A stretch of 64,000 nucleotides of DNA from MKUN01 sp964481425 (GTDB lineage Bacteria > Bacteroidota > Bacteroidia > Chitinophagales > Chitinophagaceae). Made by a program: the position numbers and the translations under genes. The stretch is taken from NCBI GenBank assembly GCA_964481425.1, contig CAYZTM010000001.1, positions 62,001 to 126,000 on the forward strand, written 5' to 3'. Position 1 is the stretch's first letter; every line of letters begins with the position of its first letter. Below are positions 51,144 through 59,826 of the stretch, piece after piece. The notes below the pieces were generated by a model. That model did not search any database. It was not told where the DNA came from and worked only from the letters and a program-made list of their open reading frames with translations.

Positions 51144-52052
51144 ATGCAAAAGCTCATTACAATGCTATTCATCCTGTTCTCGTTCACAGCGCATGCCCAG
51201 TGGTACTGGCAGGAAAACTTCGAGGCGCCATATGATCTTAATCGCGACAAGTTTGTGATTGACAGTACGAACCCCGGCAACTTATGGCAGATAGGACAGC
51301 CACATAAAACAGTGTTCACTTCGGCCTATTCGGCACCCAATGCGATCGTTACCGATACGGTAAATACTTATCCCGGTCATGATACTTCAGTCTTTACAGT
51401 ACTGCATACTTATATGTACTCGAACTACATGTTCTCACTGCGGTTCTATTATAAACTGGACAAGGACGCCGGGGCACTGGCTAAAGTGGAAGTATCGGGT
51501 GATGACGGGCAGAACTGGATAGACCCTATAACAGAAGATACCACCTATATGTTCTATTGGGGCGGCCCCAAACCAAGGCTGGATACCTCGGTACATACCT
51601 GGACCAAGTTTGAACTGAATATGGAGGACTGGGCCACTGCATGGCCGGGTGGACCATATACGTTTCCGCATTACCGTACTTCGGATACTATTATGTTCCG
51701 CTTCACATTTGCTTCAGGCAATGTAGTGATACCAAAAGACGGCTGGATACTGGATGACTTCTGGGTGGAGGACTCGAGCCTAGAGGGGGTTGCCGAGCAA
51801 GTGCATCGCGACGATATGGTGAATATATACCCCAACCCCTGTAAGGGAAAGCTATACTTATATGATGCAGAAAATAAATATGCCGATGCAAAACTACGCA
51901 TATGTACCATCGACGGACGCGAGGTATATCATGGCATCTGCAATGGCATCAGCAGCTATGCAGACCTCTCCCTGCCGGATGGTATATATATACTGCGCTA
52001 TGAGCGCGGGAACAGTTATGCCATTAAGCGGTTAGTGATCGCAAACAAGTAA
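51144..52052 (+). CDS. Secreted protein with T9SS type-A sorting domain (paralogue 2)
   Basis: 302 residues from the ATG at 51144; the frame opens earlier, but a signal peptide MQKLITMLFILFSFTAHA starts here. It is a paralogue of the protein at 47205-48104: GNLWQIGQPHKTVF, NTYPGHDTS, FYYKLDKD and KPRLDTSVHTW are shared in order. The 5' flanks are also similar (TTTTATGCAAA context). The sorting domain begins IYPNPCKGKLYLY and ends YAIKRLVIANK. The two genes probably arose by duplication. Surface localisation is expected; the function of the main domain is unknown. Confidence 0.87.
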   Translation: MQKLITMLFILFSFTAHAQWYWQENFEAPYDLNRDKFVIDSTNPGNLWQIGQPHKTVFTSAYSAPNAIVTDTVNTYPGHDTSVFTVLHTYMYSNYMFSLRFYYKLDKDAGALAKVEVSGDDGQNWIDPITEDTTYMFYWGGPKPRLDTSVHTWTKFELNMEDWATAWPGGPYTFPHYRTSDTIMFRFTFASGNVVIPKDGWILDDFWVEDSSLEGVAEQVHRDDMVNIYPNPCKGKLYLYDAENKYADAKLRICTIDGREVYHGICNGISSYADLSLPDGIYILRYERGNSYAIKRLVIANK

Positions 52053-52054
52053 GC

Positions 52055-53611
52055 TTAGTCGATGATGGTCATTTTTTTGCTGGCCTTGTTGTTGCCGTTC
52101 ATGAACTTGTACACATAGTTGCCTGCGGTAAGGCCATCGCGATACACATATGCATGGTTGTACCCTGCATCAAATTCTTTGTCGACAGGGACTTTGACCA
52201 ACCGCCCGGCTGCATCGTAGAGTTCTATGCGCACGCTGCCCCCCTGCGAGTTGAAGGATATGCAAGTCTTGTCGCTAAAAGGGTTGGGATAGTTCTGTGA
52301 AACGGGATCTTCGTTACGGTCGGTCAGTATGGCCTCATCATCCTTGCGGAATACGGGCAGTATGGTATAGTAGTCCTGTAAAGCGTCGATCCAGGTATCG
52401 TGGGGGGCTTTGAACCAATCGGCCAGTACGGCAGCATATATCCGGCGGTAATCATACTGCATCTCAAGGTCATCACGCACGGTGGCATTATCTGGTATCA
52501 CGGGATTGGTGCCAATGAAGCCAGGGTTCACGTATTTGCCAAACACCATCACGGGGGCGGCCGTGCCGTGGTCGGTGCCGAGGCCACCATTGGAAATGAT
52601 ACGCCTGCCAAACTCGGAGAAGGTCATAGCAGCTACACGGTTGTCGATCTTGAGTAGCTTGCAATCGTCAAAGAAGGCAGTAACTGCGGTGGATAATTTA
52701 CCCAGCAGGTCGGCATGGGAGCCGGCAGTGGTGTCGGCATTATCTACCTGCCCGGCATGTGTATCGAAGCCGCCGAGGCTAACCATATATACGGGAGTGC
52801 TCAGGCCACCTGCGATGAGGCGGGCCACTATCTTTAGCTGATCGGCAAGGGAGTTCTTCTCGGGATATAACTGGGAGAGATTGTTGGCCTTGCCCGCTGC
52901 TGCCTGCAGGGCCCCGGTGTATGTCTGGGTCTGCTGGGCTATAAAGCGCAGGAAGGTGAGCTCGTGGCCTGCCGGAGTGGGCGGGGCAGGGGTCACTTCG
53001 TTGTTCACGATGTTGTAGAAGTTCTCTATGCTGGTAACGGCCATGCCCATATTGACATTTGGGCCTTGTAGTGCAGTGGATACGGTAGCGCCTATCTGTA
53101 TGGCCAGCGGGTCGGGGGTGAGTACTTGGGGATAATCGGGATTCTCGTCGGCGAGGTAACGTCCCATCCAGCCGTCTTTGAGGTATTCATTGGAGCTGGC
53201 GCCGGTTAGCCATATATCAGTAGCACGGAAGTGCGAGTAGTTGGGGTTGGTGTAGCCTACGGCCTGCACAACGTTCACCATACTGTCGTTGAACATATCG
53301 CGTATGCCGGTCATCGCCGGGTGAAAGCCTGTTTCGAGCACCCCCTGTACCCTGAGCACTTTTTCTTCCGGTATCAGCACATTGCCACGGGCAGTACTGA
53401 GGGCGCTGTACTGGTCGAGCGGTATGATGGTATTAAGGCCGTCATTGCCACCCACCAGTTGTATCAATACCATTACGCGGCCTGTACTTTCGGCTTGCCG
53501 GGCCAGTAACTGTAGTATAGGACTTGCCGCAACTGCTTTAACAGGCAGACCATTTATCATCCAGGCCATTGCGGCCGCCGGTGTTACCTTAAGGAAATCT
53601 CTTCTTTTCAT
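52055..53611 (-). CDS. DUF1501 protein with twin-arginine signal and T9SS sorting domain
   Basis: A 518-residue exported protein. The N-terminus MKRRDFLKVTPAAAMAW is a twin-arginine signal. The DUF1501 (sulfatase-like fold) body contains IQLVGGNDGLNTIIP, LGGFDTHAGQVDN, MTFSEFGRRIISNG and GTDHGTAAPVMVFG. The C-terminus is a T9SS type-A sorting domain (NYPNPFSDKTCISF). DUF1501 and DUF1800 genes are commonly paired in Bacteroidota and elsewhere, function unknown. The DUF1800 gene lies 12 bp upstream, so they form an operon. It is convergent with the paralogue 2 gene, with 2 bp between the stops. Confidence 0.9.
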   Translation of the reverse strand: MKRRDFLKVTPAAAMAWMINGLPVKAVAASPILQLLARQAESTGRVMVLIQLVGGNDGLNTIIPLDQYSALSTARGNVLIPEEKVLRVQGVLETGFHPAMTGIRDMFNDSMVNVVQAVGYTNPNYSHFRATDIWLTGASSNEYLKDGWMGRYLADENPDYPQVLTPDPLAIQIGATVSTALQGPNVNMGMAVTSIENFYNIVNNEVTPAPPTPAGHELTFLRFIAQQTQTYTGALQAAAGKANNLSQLYPEKNSLADQLKIVARLIAGGLSTPVYMVSLGGFDTHAGQVDNADTTAGSHADLLGKLSTAVTAFFDDCKLLKIDNRVAAMTFSEFGRRIISNGGLGTDHGTAAPVMVFGKYVNPGFIGTNPVIPDNATVRDDLEMQYDYRRIYAAVLADWFKAPHDTWIDALQDYYTILPVFRKDDEAILTDRNEDPVSQNYPNPFSDKTCISFNSQGGSVRIELYDAAGRLVKVPVDKEFDAGYNHAYVYRDGLTAGNYVYKFMNGNNKASKKMTIID

Positions 53612-53623
53612 CTGCTTGTCGTT

Positions 53624-55324
53624 TTAGCATAACTGGTGTTCGGGCAGGCGTAGCATGGTGACGAGGAGACTGCTGAGCCTTTCGGTAACAATGGTGGTAT
53701 TGGCTGCACCGGGGTTGGAGAGCCAGGCATTCCATGCGTCGGTCCAGTAGTAATTATTGGCCTGGCCGGAAAGCAGGATGCTTTTCAGGTTGTCGTGTTC
53801 GGTGGCGGAGAGCTCGATGCCGCTGAGCATAGTAGCAAGATGATCTACCAGCATATCGGGGTCCGATGCATTGGGGTACTGCTGTATGAAACCGGTAAGG
53901 TCGATCTTGATCGGTGTGCCTGTGCCGGCAGTAAAGCCTGAACTGCACATCATATCGGTAAACTCTAAACGGAATGGGAAGGTGCTGCTGTTGATCCAAA
54001 TCTCGTAGTAGGCAGGTGTTTCATAGAATGCTTCCCAGCCTGCTACTGCGGGCGGATCTCCGAGGTCGAGGCCCAGTACTGCACCAAAGGAGCGTATATA
54101 GTTCCATACAGCATAGCTGTCGTTCACGTCGAAGCCGGCGGGCATTGAAATGCCGAAAGTGCGGAACGTGCCGATCAAAAAATCGAGCGGGGTCTTTATG
54201 TAGCAGCCCATATTGAGCGGGTCGTAAAAATGTGCGCTTTTGAGCAGGGCTTTCAGCACAGGCTTTATCTCATACTCGTTGTCAACAAATACCTGTGTGA
54301 GGGGTGCGATGACCCCGGATTCGATATTGTCATCAATGTTATAATACACCAGGAAGCGGTACAACTTACCAACGATGTAGTGGGCTGTTTCCTCCCGGGC
54401 AAATATCATGTCTATCAAATCGTCGGCCTCGGTTTCGCCAAAGTTGCCGATGACGGTATTGTTGTAGAAAGAAGAGAATGCTTTATTAGTGTTGTCGTGC
54501 AGCGACGACTGGAAGTAGCTGGTGAGCGTGCTGTTGTTGATGCGCCAGCCCGTAAGCACTTTTGCCGCAGCTTTTACATCATCTTCGGTATAGTTGGGCG
54601 TGTTGAACTTGCCCACTGTAAACAACTCCTGCAGTTCGCGGGCATAGTTCTCGTCAGGATTGTTCTTGGTGTTCTTGTCGCCATTAAGATAGCGCAGCAT
54701 GGCAGGGTCGGTAGTGACCTGGCGCAGCATGGTCTTAAAATTGCCAAGAGCGTGGCTGCGCAGGAGCATGTAGTGATTGTAACTCATGCGGGCATCACCT
54801 ACTACGGCCATTTGAGTGGCAAGGTGGTTATGCCAAAAAAAGATCATTTTGTCCAGGATGCTCAGTGGCTGGTTGATCATCTGCGATATCCACCATGCCT
54901 TCAGCGAGAGACCTCTTTTAAAATTCAGGGTACCGTCGCCATAGTCGGCAGTGATCCATGTTTGCCCGGCGGGGATACCCGTAGGGTCAACATAGTCGTT
55001 GGTATTATAGTTGTTCACCGGTGGTGGCGGATCGGGGATAACGGTATCCACGAGGTAGTCCACTGCATCACTCATTGTCATGGCGAGTAATGTTGCTACA
55101 TCGGCTTCCTTTACACCAAACATGGTACGCCTGAGCAGGTGCCTAACCTGCGTCTCCGTCCAATCGCCGGTGTATTCGTCCAGTGTATTGGTAGCTTTGT
55201 ACGCCTTGAATACCTCCTTGTTAGCGTATTTTTTGAATAGTATATCCTCTGCAGGAGCCCGGTCCTTACCGGTTTGCGTAGCTATCAGTTCTTCAAGGAA
55301 TTCCCTCCGGTTGCTTGATCCCAT
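53624..55324 (-). CDS. DUF1800 family protein
   Basis: About 566 residues from the ATG at 55324 (MGSSNRREFLEELI); ATG 55348 is an alternative, and the frame opens at 55378. DUF1800 hallmarks are VRHLLRRTMFGVKEADV near the start, LNGDKNTKNNPDENYARELQELFTVGK and DDVKAAAKVLTGWRI. A late region includes the W-rich AGWEAFYETPAYYEIW. No signal peptide is evident, although the partner is Tat-exported. It is transcribed with the DUF1501 gene, 12 bp downstream. The biochemical role of this pair is not established. Confidence 0.9.
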   Translation of the reverse strand: MGSSNRREFLEELIATQTGKDRAPAEDILFKKYANKEVFKAYKATNTLDEYTGDWTETQVRHLLRRTMFGVKEADVATLLAMTMSDAVDYLVDTVIPDPPPPVNNYNTNDYVDPTGIPAGQTWITADYGDGTLNFKRGLSLKAWWISQMINQPLSILDKMIFFWHNHLATQMAVVGDARMSYNHYMLLRSHALGNFKTMLRQVTTDPAMLRYLNGDKNTKNNPDENYARELQELFTVGKFNTPNYTEDDVKAAAKVLTGWRINNSTLTSYFQSSLHDNTNKAFSSFYNNTVIGNFGETEADDLIDMIFAREETAHYIVGKLYRFLVYYNIDDNIESGVIAPLTQVFVDNEYEIKPVLKALLKSAHFYDPLNMGCYIKTPLDFLIGTFRTFGISMPAGFDVNDSYAVWNYIRSFGAVLGLDLGDPPAVAGWEAFYETPAYYEIWINSSTFPFRLEFTDMMCSSGFTAGTGTPIKIDLTGFIQQYPNASDPDMLVDHLATMLSGIELSATEHDNLKSILLSGQANNYYWTDAWNAWLSNPGAANTTIVTERLSSLLVTMLRLPEHQLC

Positions 55325-55410
55325 ATACTGAAATTGAAGTGACCTCATTAAGGTACGGCGAAAAAAGCATTGGTGCAATATTAATTGCAGGTTAAATTAT
55401 TGGACCTTAT

Positions 55411-55778
55411 TCAGTGGGCCGGGTTTAAGAATGCTTTGGTCCAACTCTTTTTTGCCTGGGCTTTATCGCCCTTTACAAAGTAGTACCTACCGAGGAAGGA
55501 GTGCGCCCAGCATGATATGAGTGTTTTCTCCTTATCGAGATCAAGCGTTTTTGCAAATAATAGAAAGCTGAGTCATACCTTCCGCATTCGAAGTAAACCT
55601 CCCCGATAAATGAACATGCACTGGCATCCTGTGCGTCCTGTGCCAGGTATGTTCTTGCGCGCGTCATTGTAGAATCGAAATTTAGTGCATTGAGCAGTGC
55701 TGCAAGGTCTTCGTGAGGAGCAGCCCCGGATGCATAGGATGAAATTAGTAGTGTTAATAGGAGCAGCGTGCGTTTCAT
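55411..55778 (-). pseudogene. Small exported TPR-like protein disrupted by a single-base frameshift
   Basis: The gene starts at ATG 55778 with signal peptide MKRTLLLLTLLISSYASG. It reads TPR-like sequence (CSFIGEVYFECGRYDSAFYYL) and then falls out of frame near 55548-55562 at a 5-T run. In the shifted frame it continues as KTLDLDKEKTLISCWAHSFLGRYYFVKGDKAQAKKSWTKAFL and ends at TGA 55411-55413, again TPR-like. One missing base in TATTATTTG would restore YYFAKTL. It may be a sequencing error or a recent pseudogene. The out-of-frame stop is at 55473. Confidence 0.7.
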
Positions 55779-55942
55779 ATGAAATTTATCATAACCGAAA
55801 AATAATAATTTTGTATGTAGTTTCAAAGAGAACAGCTTGTTGCTGACAGAGCATGTGCAGTTGTCATGACTTTAAATGTGGATATCTTCATTTGCAGGAG
55901 CTTGCCTAGGGAAGTAATTTGCACTCATCATAATTTGTTATC

Positions 55943-56236
55943 ATGCACACAGTAAATCTCGCGATACAAGTGCTGCCATTGAATATGGAGCAGGATGAGG
56001 CCATAAGAATAATAGATGTGGCCATAGCCCGCATAAAGGAGTCGGGGCTTAAGTACCTTGTTTGCCCGTTCGAGACAGTGATAGAGGGGTATTATCCTGA
56101 TGTGATGAAGCTGCTGGACGACATACAAGACGATTGCTATATGGCAGGCGCCAAAACACTTATCATCAACATGAAACTGCACAGGAGTTCAGTGAAGGAC
56201 CTGCATATAGAGGATAAAGTGGGGAAGTATAGTTGA
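55943..56236 (+). CDS. Thiamine-binding protein, MTH1187/YqgV family
   Basis: A 97-residue ferredoxin-like-fold protein. MHTVNLAIQVLPLNMEQDEAIRIIDVAIARIKESGLKY and FETVIEGYYPDVMKLLDDIQD match the thiamine-binding (former DUF77) family, which binds thiamine or related molecules in the cytoplasm. It is alone in its direction, with pyrF 84 bp downstream. The spacing leaves room for a separate pyrF promoter. No thiamine riboswitch was recognised in the upstream region. Confidence 0.85.
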   Translation: MHTVNLAIQVLPLNMEQDEAIRIIDVAIARIKESGLKYLVCPFETVIEGYYPDVMKLLDDIQDDCYMAGAKTLIINMKLHRSSVKDLHIEDKVGKYS

Positions 56237-56262
56237 GTTGACAGGTTGAAAAATGGGTAAAA
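56231..56262. repeat. Degenerate TTGA-rich intergenic repeat
   Basis: TTGAGTTGACAGGTTGAAAAATGGG between the thiamine-binding gene and pyrF, the same word family as the units at 6626-6673. Confidence 0.4.
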
Positions 56263-56320
56263 GTTATCGGTTTTTTTGCAGCTTTGCGGCTGAAATTTAT
56301 AATACAACATTGCCTGTATA

Positions 56321-57121
56321 ATGGAACGTTCAGCGTTAATTAAAGAGATATTTGAAAAGAAGTCAGTATTGTGTGTGGGCCTCGATACAGACCTTACCAA
56401 GGTGCCGGAGTATTTGCTTGGAGAGGAAGACCCTGCCTATGCTTTTAACAAGGCTATCATTGATGCCACCGCTGACTACTCGGTTGCCTATAAGATCAAT
56501 ACTGCATTTTACGAGGCCCAAGGCCTGAAAGGATGGCTGAGCCTGCAAAGAACGCTTGAATACATCCCCCAAAACATTTTCACCATTGCCGATGCCAAGC
56601 GGGGAGATATAGGTAATACTGCAGACCAGTACGCCAAAACTTTTTTCGAGACCTATCCATTCGACAGCGTGACCGTAGCGCCATATATGGGCAGCGACAG
56701 CGTACAGCCTTTTTTGAAGTATGCCGGCAAATGGGCCATCGTATTAGGCCTTACCTCGAACGCCGGAAGTGCTGATTTCCAGTTGCAGCAATGCGGAGAC
56801 GAGTTGCTGTATGAGAAGGTGCTGCGTACGGTATCGGGATGGGGTAGTAAGGATAACCTGATGTTCGTAATAGGTGCTACCCGTAAAGAGCAATTACGGC
56901 ATGTTAGGCAATTATTGCCGGAACATTTTTTCCTGGTACCGGGTGTAGGTGCGCAGGGTGGGGACGTACCTACCGTGTGCGAAAATGCAATGAATAGTGA
57001 TGGCGGCTTGCTGATAAACGTAAGCAGGGGCGTGATATATGCCGGCAAAGGGGAAGACTTTGCGGACAAAGCACATAATGCTGCAAAAGAGTACCAAAAG
57101 CAAATGGCAACCTTTTTATAA
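56321..57121 (+). CDS. pyrF: Orotidine 5'-phosphate decarboxylase
   Basis: A 266-residue enzyme making UMP in pyrimidine synthesis, of the longer (mycobacterial or type 2) OMPDC class, as the length suggests. The N-terminus has CVGLDTDLTKVPEYLLG. The active-site motif IADAKRGDIGNTADQYAKTFF (Asp91, Lys93 and Asp96) carries the catalytic Lys. The phosphate loop is VPGVGAQGGD, and the C-terminal part has LLINVSRGVIYAGKG. No other pyr gene is adjacent. It is followed by a short repeat-bearing gap and the DUF2851 gene. Confidence 0.96.
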   Translation: MERSALIKEIFEKKSVLCVGLDTDLTKVPEYLLGEEDPAYAFNKAIIDATADYSVAYKINTAFYEAQGLKGWLSLQRTLEYIPQNIFTIADAKRGDIGNTADQYAKTFFETYPFDSVTVAPYMGSDSVQPFLKYAGKWAIVLGLTSNAGSADFQLQQCGDELLYEKVLRTVSGWGSKDNLMFVIGATRKEQLRHVRQLLPEHFFLVPGVGAQGGDVPTVCENAMNSDGGLLINVSRGVIYAGKGEDFADKAHNAAKEYQKQMATFL

Positions 57122-57160
57122 TTTGAAAATGTGGTGATTTAAAAATTTGACAATGGAGGT
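57121..57160. repeat. Short ATTTGAAAATGTG-type intergenic repeat
   Basis: ATTTGAAAATGTGGTGATTTAAAAATTTGACAATGG downstream of pyrF is made of degenerate ATTTGA-like heptamers, typical filler between Bacteroidota genes. Confidence 0.4.
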
Positions 57161-57208
57161 GGTATTGATATTGCGCTAAAGTACCCGGTAAATTCTAAAT
57201 ATTCACAA

Positions 57209-58486
57209 ATGAACGAAGCCCTGTTACAATTCATATGGCAATACAGCCTCTACAAGCCGGGGGGTATGCAAACTACAGATGGGGAACCTGTAACAGTGGT
57301 GTATCCCGGGCGACTGAACAGGGATTCAGGGCCGGACTTCGCTGAAGCTAAAATAAGGGTTGGTAATACACTGCTGGTGGGACATGTGGAACTGCATGTG
57401 AACAGCAGCGACTGGCTGAAACATGGTCACCAGGATGATGCTGCCTATCATAACATAATACTGCATGTAGTTTATAAGAACGATACAGGTAAAGTAGTCG
57501 CTCATGTGCCTGTGCTTGAACTTGGACCAAGCATACCGTCACACATCATGGTGCAGTATGCCTCATTGGTGAATAACCTGGCACAGGTGCCCTGTGGCGC
57601 CCAACTGCCTTCCGTAAGGAACATTACCAAAGAGAGCTGGCTAAGCAGGCTGCTGGCCGAGCGCTGGGAACAGAAGCTTGCAGACTGGGACGAACTGTTG
57701 TGGGATAGTAAGGGCGACTGGCGCAACCTGCTTTACTGGCGGATGGCAGCAAACTTTGGTTTCAAAGTAAATGCTACACCCTTCCTGATGTTGGCGCGGT
57801 CGCTGCCACTGAATGTACTGGCAAAGCAGCATGATAACCTGCAACAGATAGAGGCATTGCTTTTCGGGCAAGCAGGTATGCTGCATGCGACATTCAAAGA
57901 TGAGTACCCCAATGCCCTGAAAAAAGAATATCTATACCTGAAGCAGAAATATAAGCTGGAGCCTATTCCGGCACATCTCTGGAAATTCATGAGGATGCGT
58001 CCGGCCAATTTCCCTACGGTAAGGATAGCGCAATTTGCAGCCCTGGTGCACCGGTCGCTGCACCTGTTCTCACAGATCGTGGAAATGGGTTCAGAAAAAG
58101 ATATTGTCCCATTACTCGAGGTACAGGCAAGCACTTACTGGGATACCCATTTTCGCTTTGATGAAGCGCAGGATGTGCCTTCAGTAAAACACCTTGGTGC
58201 GGAGTCGGTACGGAACATTATCATCAATACGATAGCGCCCATACAATTCCTGTATGCATCGCGGCAAGGGGTAGATGGCTTACAGGAAAAAGCCCTGCAC
58301 CTCCTTGACTCTTTGCCCGCTGAAAAAAATAAAATAACCGGCCTGTGGCTGGAATGCGGTTGGGCAGCAGAAAATGCATCCCAATCGCAGGCATTGATAC
58401 AACTCTACAATAACTATTGCAGCGGAAAGCGCTGCCTGGAATGCAGCATCGGTCTCAGCATCTTAAGAAGCGCCCCAGTCAATTGA
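57209..58486 (+). CDS. DUF2851 family protein
   Basis: A 425-residue protein recognised as the Bacteroidota-wide DUF2851 family. The N-terminal signature is MNEALLQFIWQYSLY, then PGRLNRDSGPDFAEAKI with GHVELHVNSSDW. A His-rich strand NIILHVVYKND follows, and the C-terminus has a conserved Cys pair (SGKRCLECSIG). It is presumed cytoplasmic, and the pattern of Asp, Glu and His in the first 100 residues suggests a nuclease-like metal site, which is inference. Its last 24 bp overlap the convergent OsmC gene. Confidence 0.85.
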   Translation: MNEALLQFIWQYSLYKPGGMQTTDGEPVTVVYPGRLNRDSGPDFAEAKIRVGNTLLVGHVELHVNSSDWLKHGHQDDAAYHNIILHVVYKNDTGKVVAHVPVLELGPSIPSHIMVQYASLVNNLAQVPCGAQLPSVRNITKESWLSRLLAERWEQKLADWDELLWDSKGDWRNLLYWRMAANFGFKVNATPFLMLARSLPLNVLAKQHDNLQQIEALLFGQAGMLHATFKDEYPNALKKEYLYLKQKYKLEPIPAHLWKFMRMRPANFPTVRIAQFAALVHRSLHLFSQIVEMGSEKDIVPLLEVQASTYWDTHFRFDEAQDVPSVKHLGAESVRNIIINTIAPIQFLYASRQGVDGLQEKALHLLDSLPAEKNKITGLWLECGWAAENASQSQALIQLYNNYCSGKRCLECSIGLSILRSAPVN

Positions 58487-58876
58487 TATGGTCTGTTTCA
58501 GGTCGGGGTGCAGGCTTACTGCTACCGGGCAGGTATGGGCGATGCGCTCAAGAATGACCTTTTCTTTATCTGTATAATTTTTATCGGCGGGGAAACGCAA
58601 TGCTATTTTGATCTCGGCTATGCGGCGGGGTTCGGAGGCCATTATCTTCTCCACGTCACATTCGGCCCCGTCAATATTGATATTGTGGGTGCTGCCGGCA
58701 ATACCCATGGTGGTGAGGATGCAGGTGGCAAGGGCAGTGGCCACGAGGTCGGTTGGCGAAAAGCGTTCTCCCTTACCTTTATTGTCCACCGGGGCATCGG
58801 TTTCTATCTCCGTTCCGGAGCGTAAATGTGTGGCTACAGACCTTAAATCTCCCTTATAAATCACTTTTGCGGTCAT
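58463..58876 (-). CDS. OsmC family peroxiredoxin-like protein
   Basis: A 137-residue OsmC/Ohr-fold protein that reduces organic peroxides. The first conserved region is FSPTDLVATALATCILTTMG with one catalytic Cys; the second Cys is in RIAHTCPVAVSLHPD. The N-terminal strand MTAKVIYKGDLRS and helix-plus-strand layout fit the family (about 140). It is cytoplasmic and oligomeric in relatives. Its 3' end overlaps the DUF2851 gene by 24 bp on the opposite strand, and it is divergent from the outer-membrane-like protein gene. Confidence 0.92.
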   Translation of the reverse strand: MTAKVIYKGDLRSVATHLRSGTEIETDAPVDNKGKGERFSPTDLVATALATCILTTMGIAGSTHNINIDGAECDVEKIMASEPRRIAEIKIALRFPADKNYTDKEKVILERIAHTCPVAVSLHPDLKQTISIDWGAS

Positions 58877-58986
58877 AGAATCTTAATTTCCGTTAAATTT
58901 ACGATGTTTTATAATGAATTATTTGTAACTTACTGTGAAAATACCTGCACGGTTTTTGTGCAAGATAAGATAAGCGTGAATTGTTC

Positions 58987-59805
58987 ATGAACGGGATCAT
59001 AAAAATCATATCGCTTACGTTGGTGTGTGGCTTGCCTTTTGCGGCAAGCGCGCAAAGCAATGCCGCGACTACAGACTCTGCGAAAAACATGCAGGCCCCG
59101 CCTGTGGTGAAACATCATTATAAAAGGCCGAAGCCCATTGATAAAGAATTTAGTTTTGGTGCAAGGTTGAATACGGATGGCTGGGGTATATATGCCCAAA
59201 GAGGGAAGTCGAAGAGCGATATGAGAGAAAGCGAACTTTTCTACAATGTGCGCTACTGGGAAGTGGAACTGGACGAGAAAAAAAATCCCAAAGAAATAAA
59301 GCGTACCAGCGATCTGAGTACATTTAATGATACAAAGCCCCGAGCTTTCATTTACGGTAAAGTAAATAACTTTTATACGCTGAAACTGGGCTACGGTTTC
59401 AGAAGGATGATAGCAGGTAAGCCGGACCCTGGTACTGTATCCATACACTGGTTTTACAGCGGGGGGCTTGCATTGGGCATGCTTAAGCCATATTATATAG
59501 ACCTCTATACGGGCAGCAGCATAAAATACACCGATTCTACCCAGGGTGAGTTCCTGAACCGGAATGACATTGTAGGTGGCTCTGGCTTCTCGAAAGGCAT
59601 TAGTGAAATGCAGTTCTTAGGTGGTGTACATGCCAAAACCGGTTTGCATTTTGATTTTGCAGCCAGTAAGAAGACGATACTGGCAATAGAGTTTGGCATT
59701 AATGCAGAGATATATAATAAGGCGGTACAGATAATGGCCAACCAGAAAGACGTACCTTATTTTGTTAATATATTCGGATCCTTCCAATTTGGCAGACGTT
59801 GGTGA
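58987..59805 (+). CDS. Exported protein, possibly outer-membrane beta-barrel
   Basis: 272 residues from the ATG at 58987 (a TTG opens the frame at 58981). The signal peptide is MNGIIKIISLTLVCGLPFAASA. The remainder is rich in alternating hydrophobic/polar strands with aromatic girdles and ends in FGSFQFGRRW, a C-terminal aromatic typical of barrels. FSFGARLNTDGWGIYAQRGKSK looks like a first barrel hairpin. I do not recognise a named family. It lies 21 bp upstream of lipA on the same strand, so the two could be co-transcribed. A transport or structural role is inference. Confidence 0.7.
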   Translation: MNGIIKIISLTLVCGLPFAASAQSNAATTDSAKNMQAPPVVKHHYKRPKPIDKEFSFGARLNTDGWGIYAQRGKSKSDMRESELFYNVRYWEVELDEKKNPKEIKRTSDLSTFNDTKPRAFIYGKVNNFYTLKLGYGFRRMIAGKPDPGTVSIHWFYSGGLALGMLKPYYIDLYTGSSIKYTDSTQGEFLNRNDIVGGSGFSKGISEMQFLGGVHAKTGLHFDFAASKKTILAIEFGINAEIYNKAVQIMANQKDVPYFVNIFGSFQFGRRW

Positions 59806-59826
59806 TGGTTGTAACTTGCACATCTT

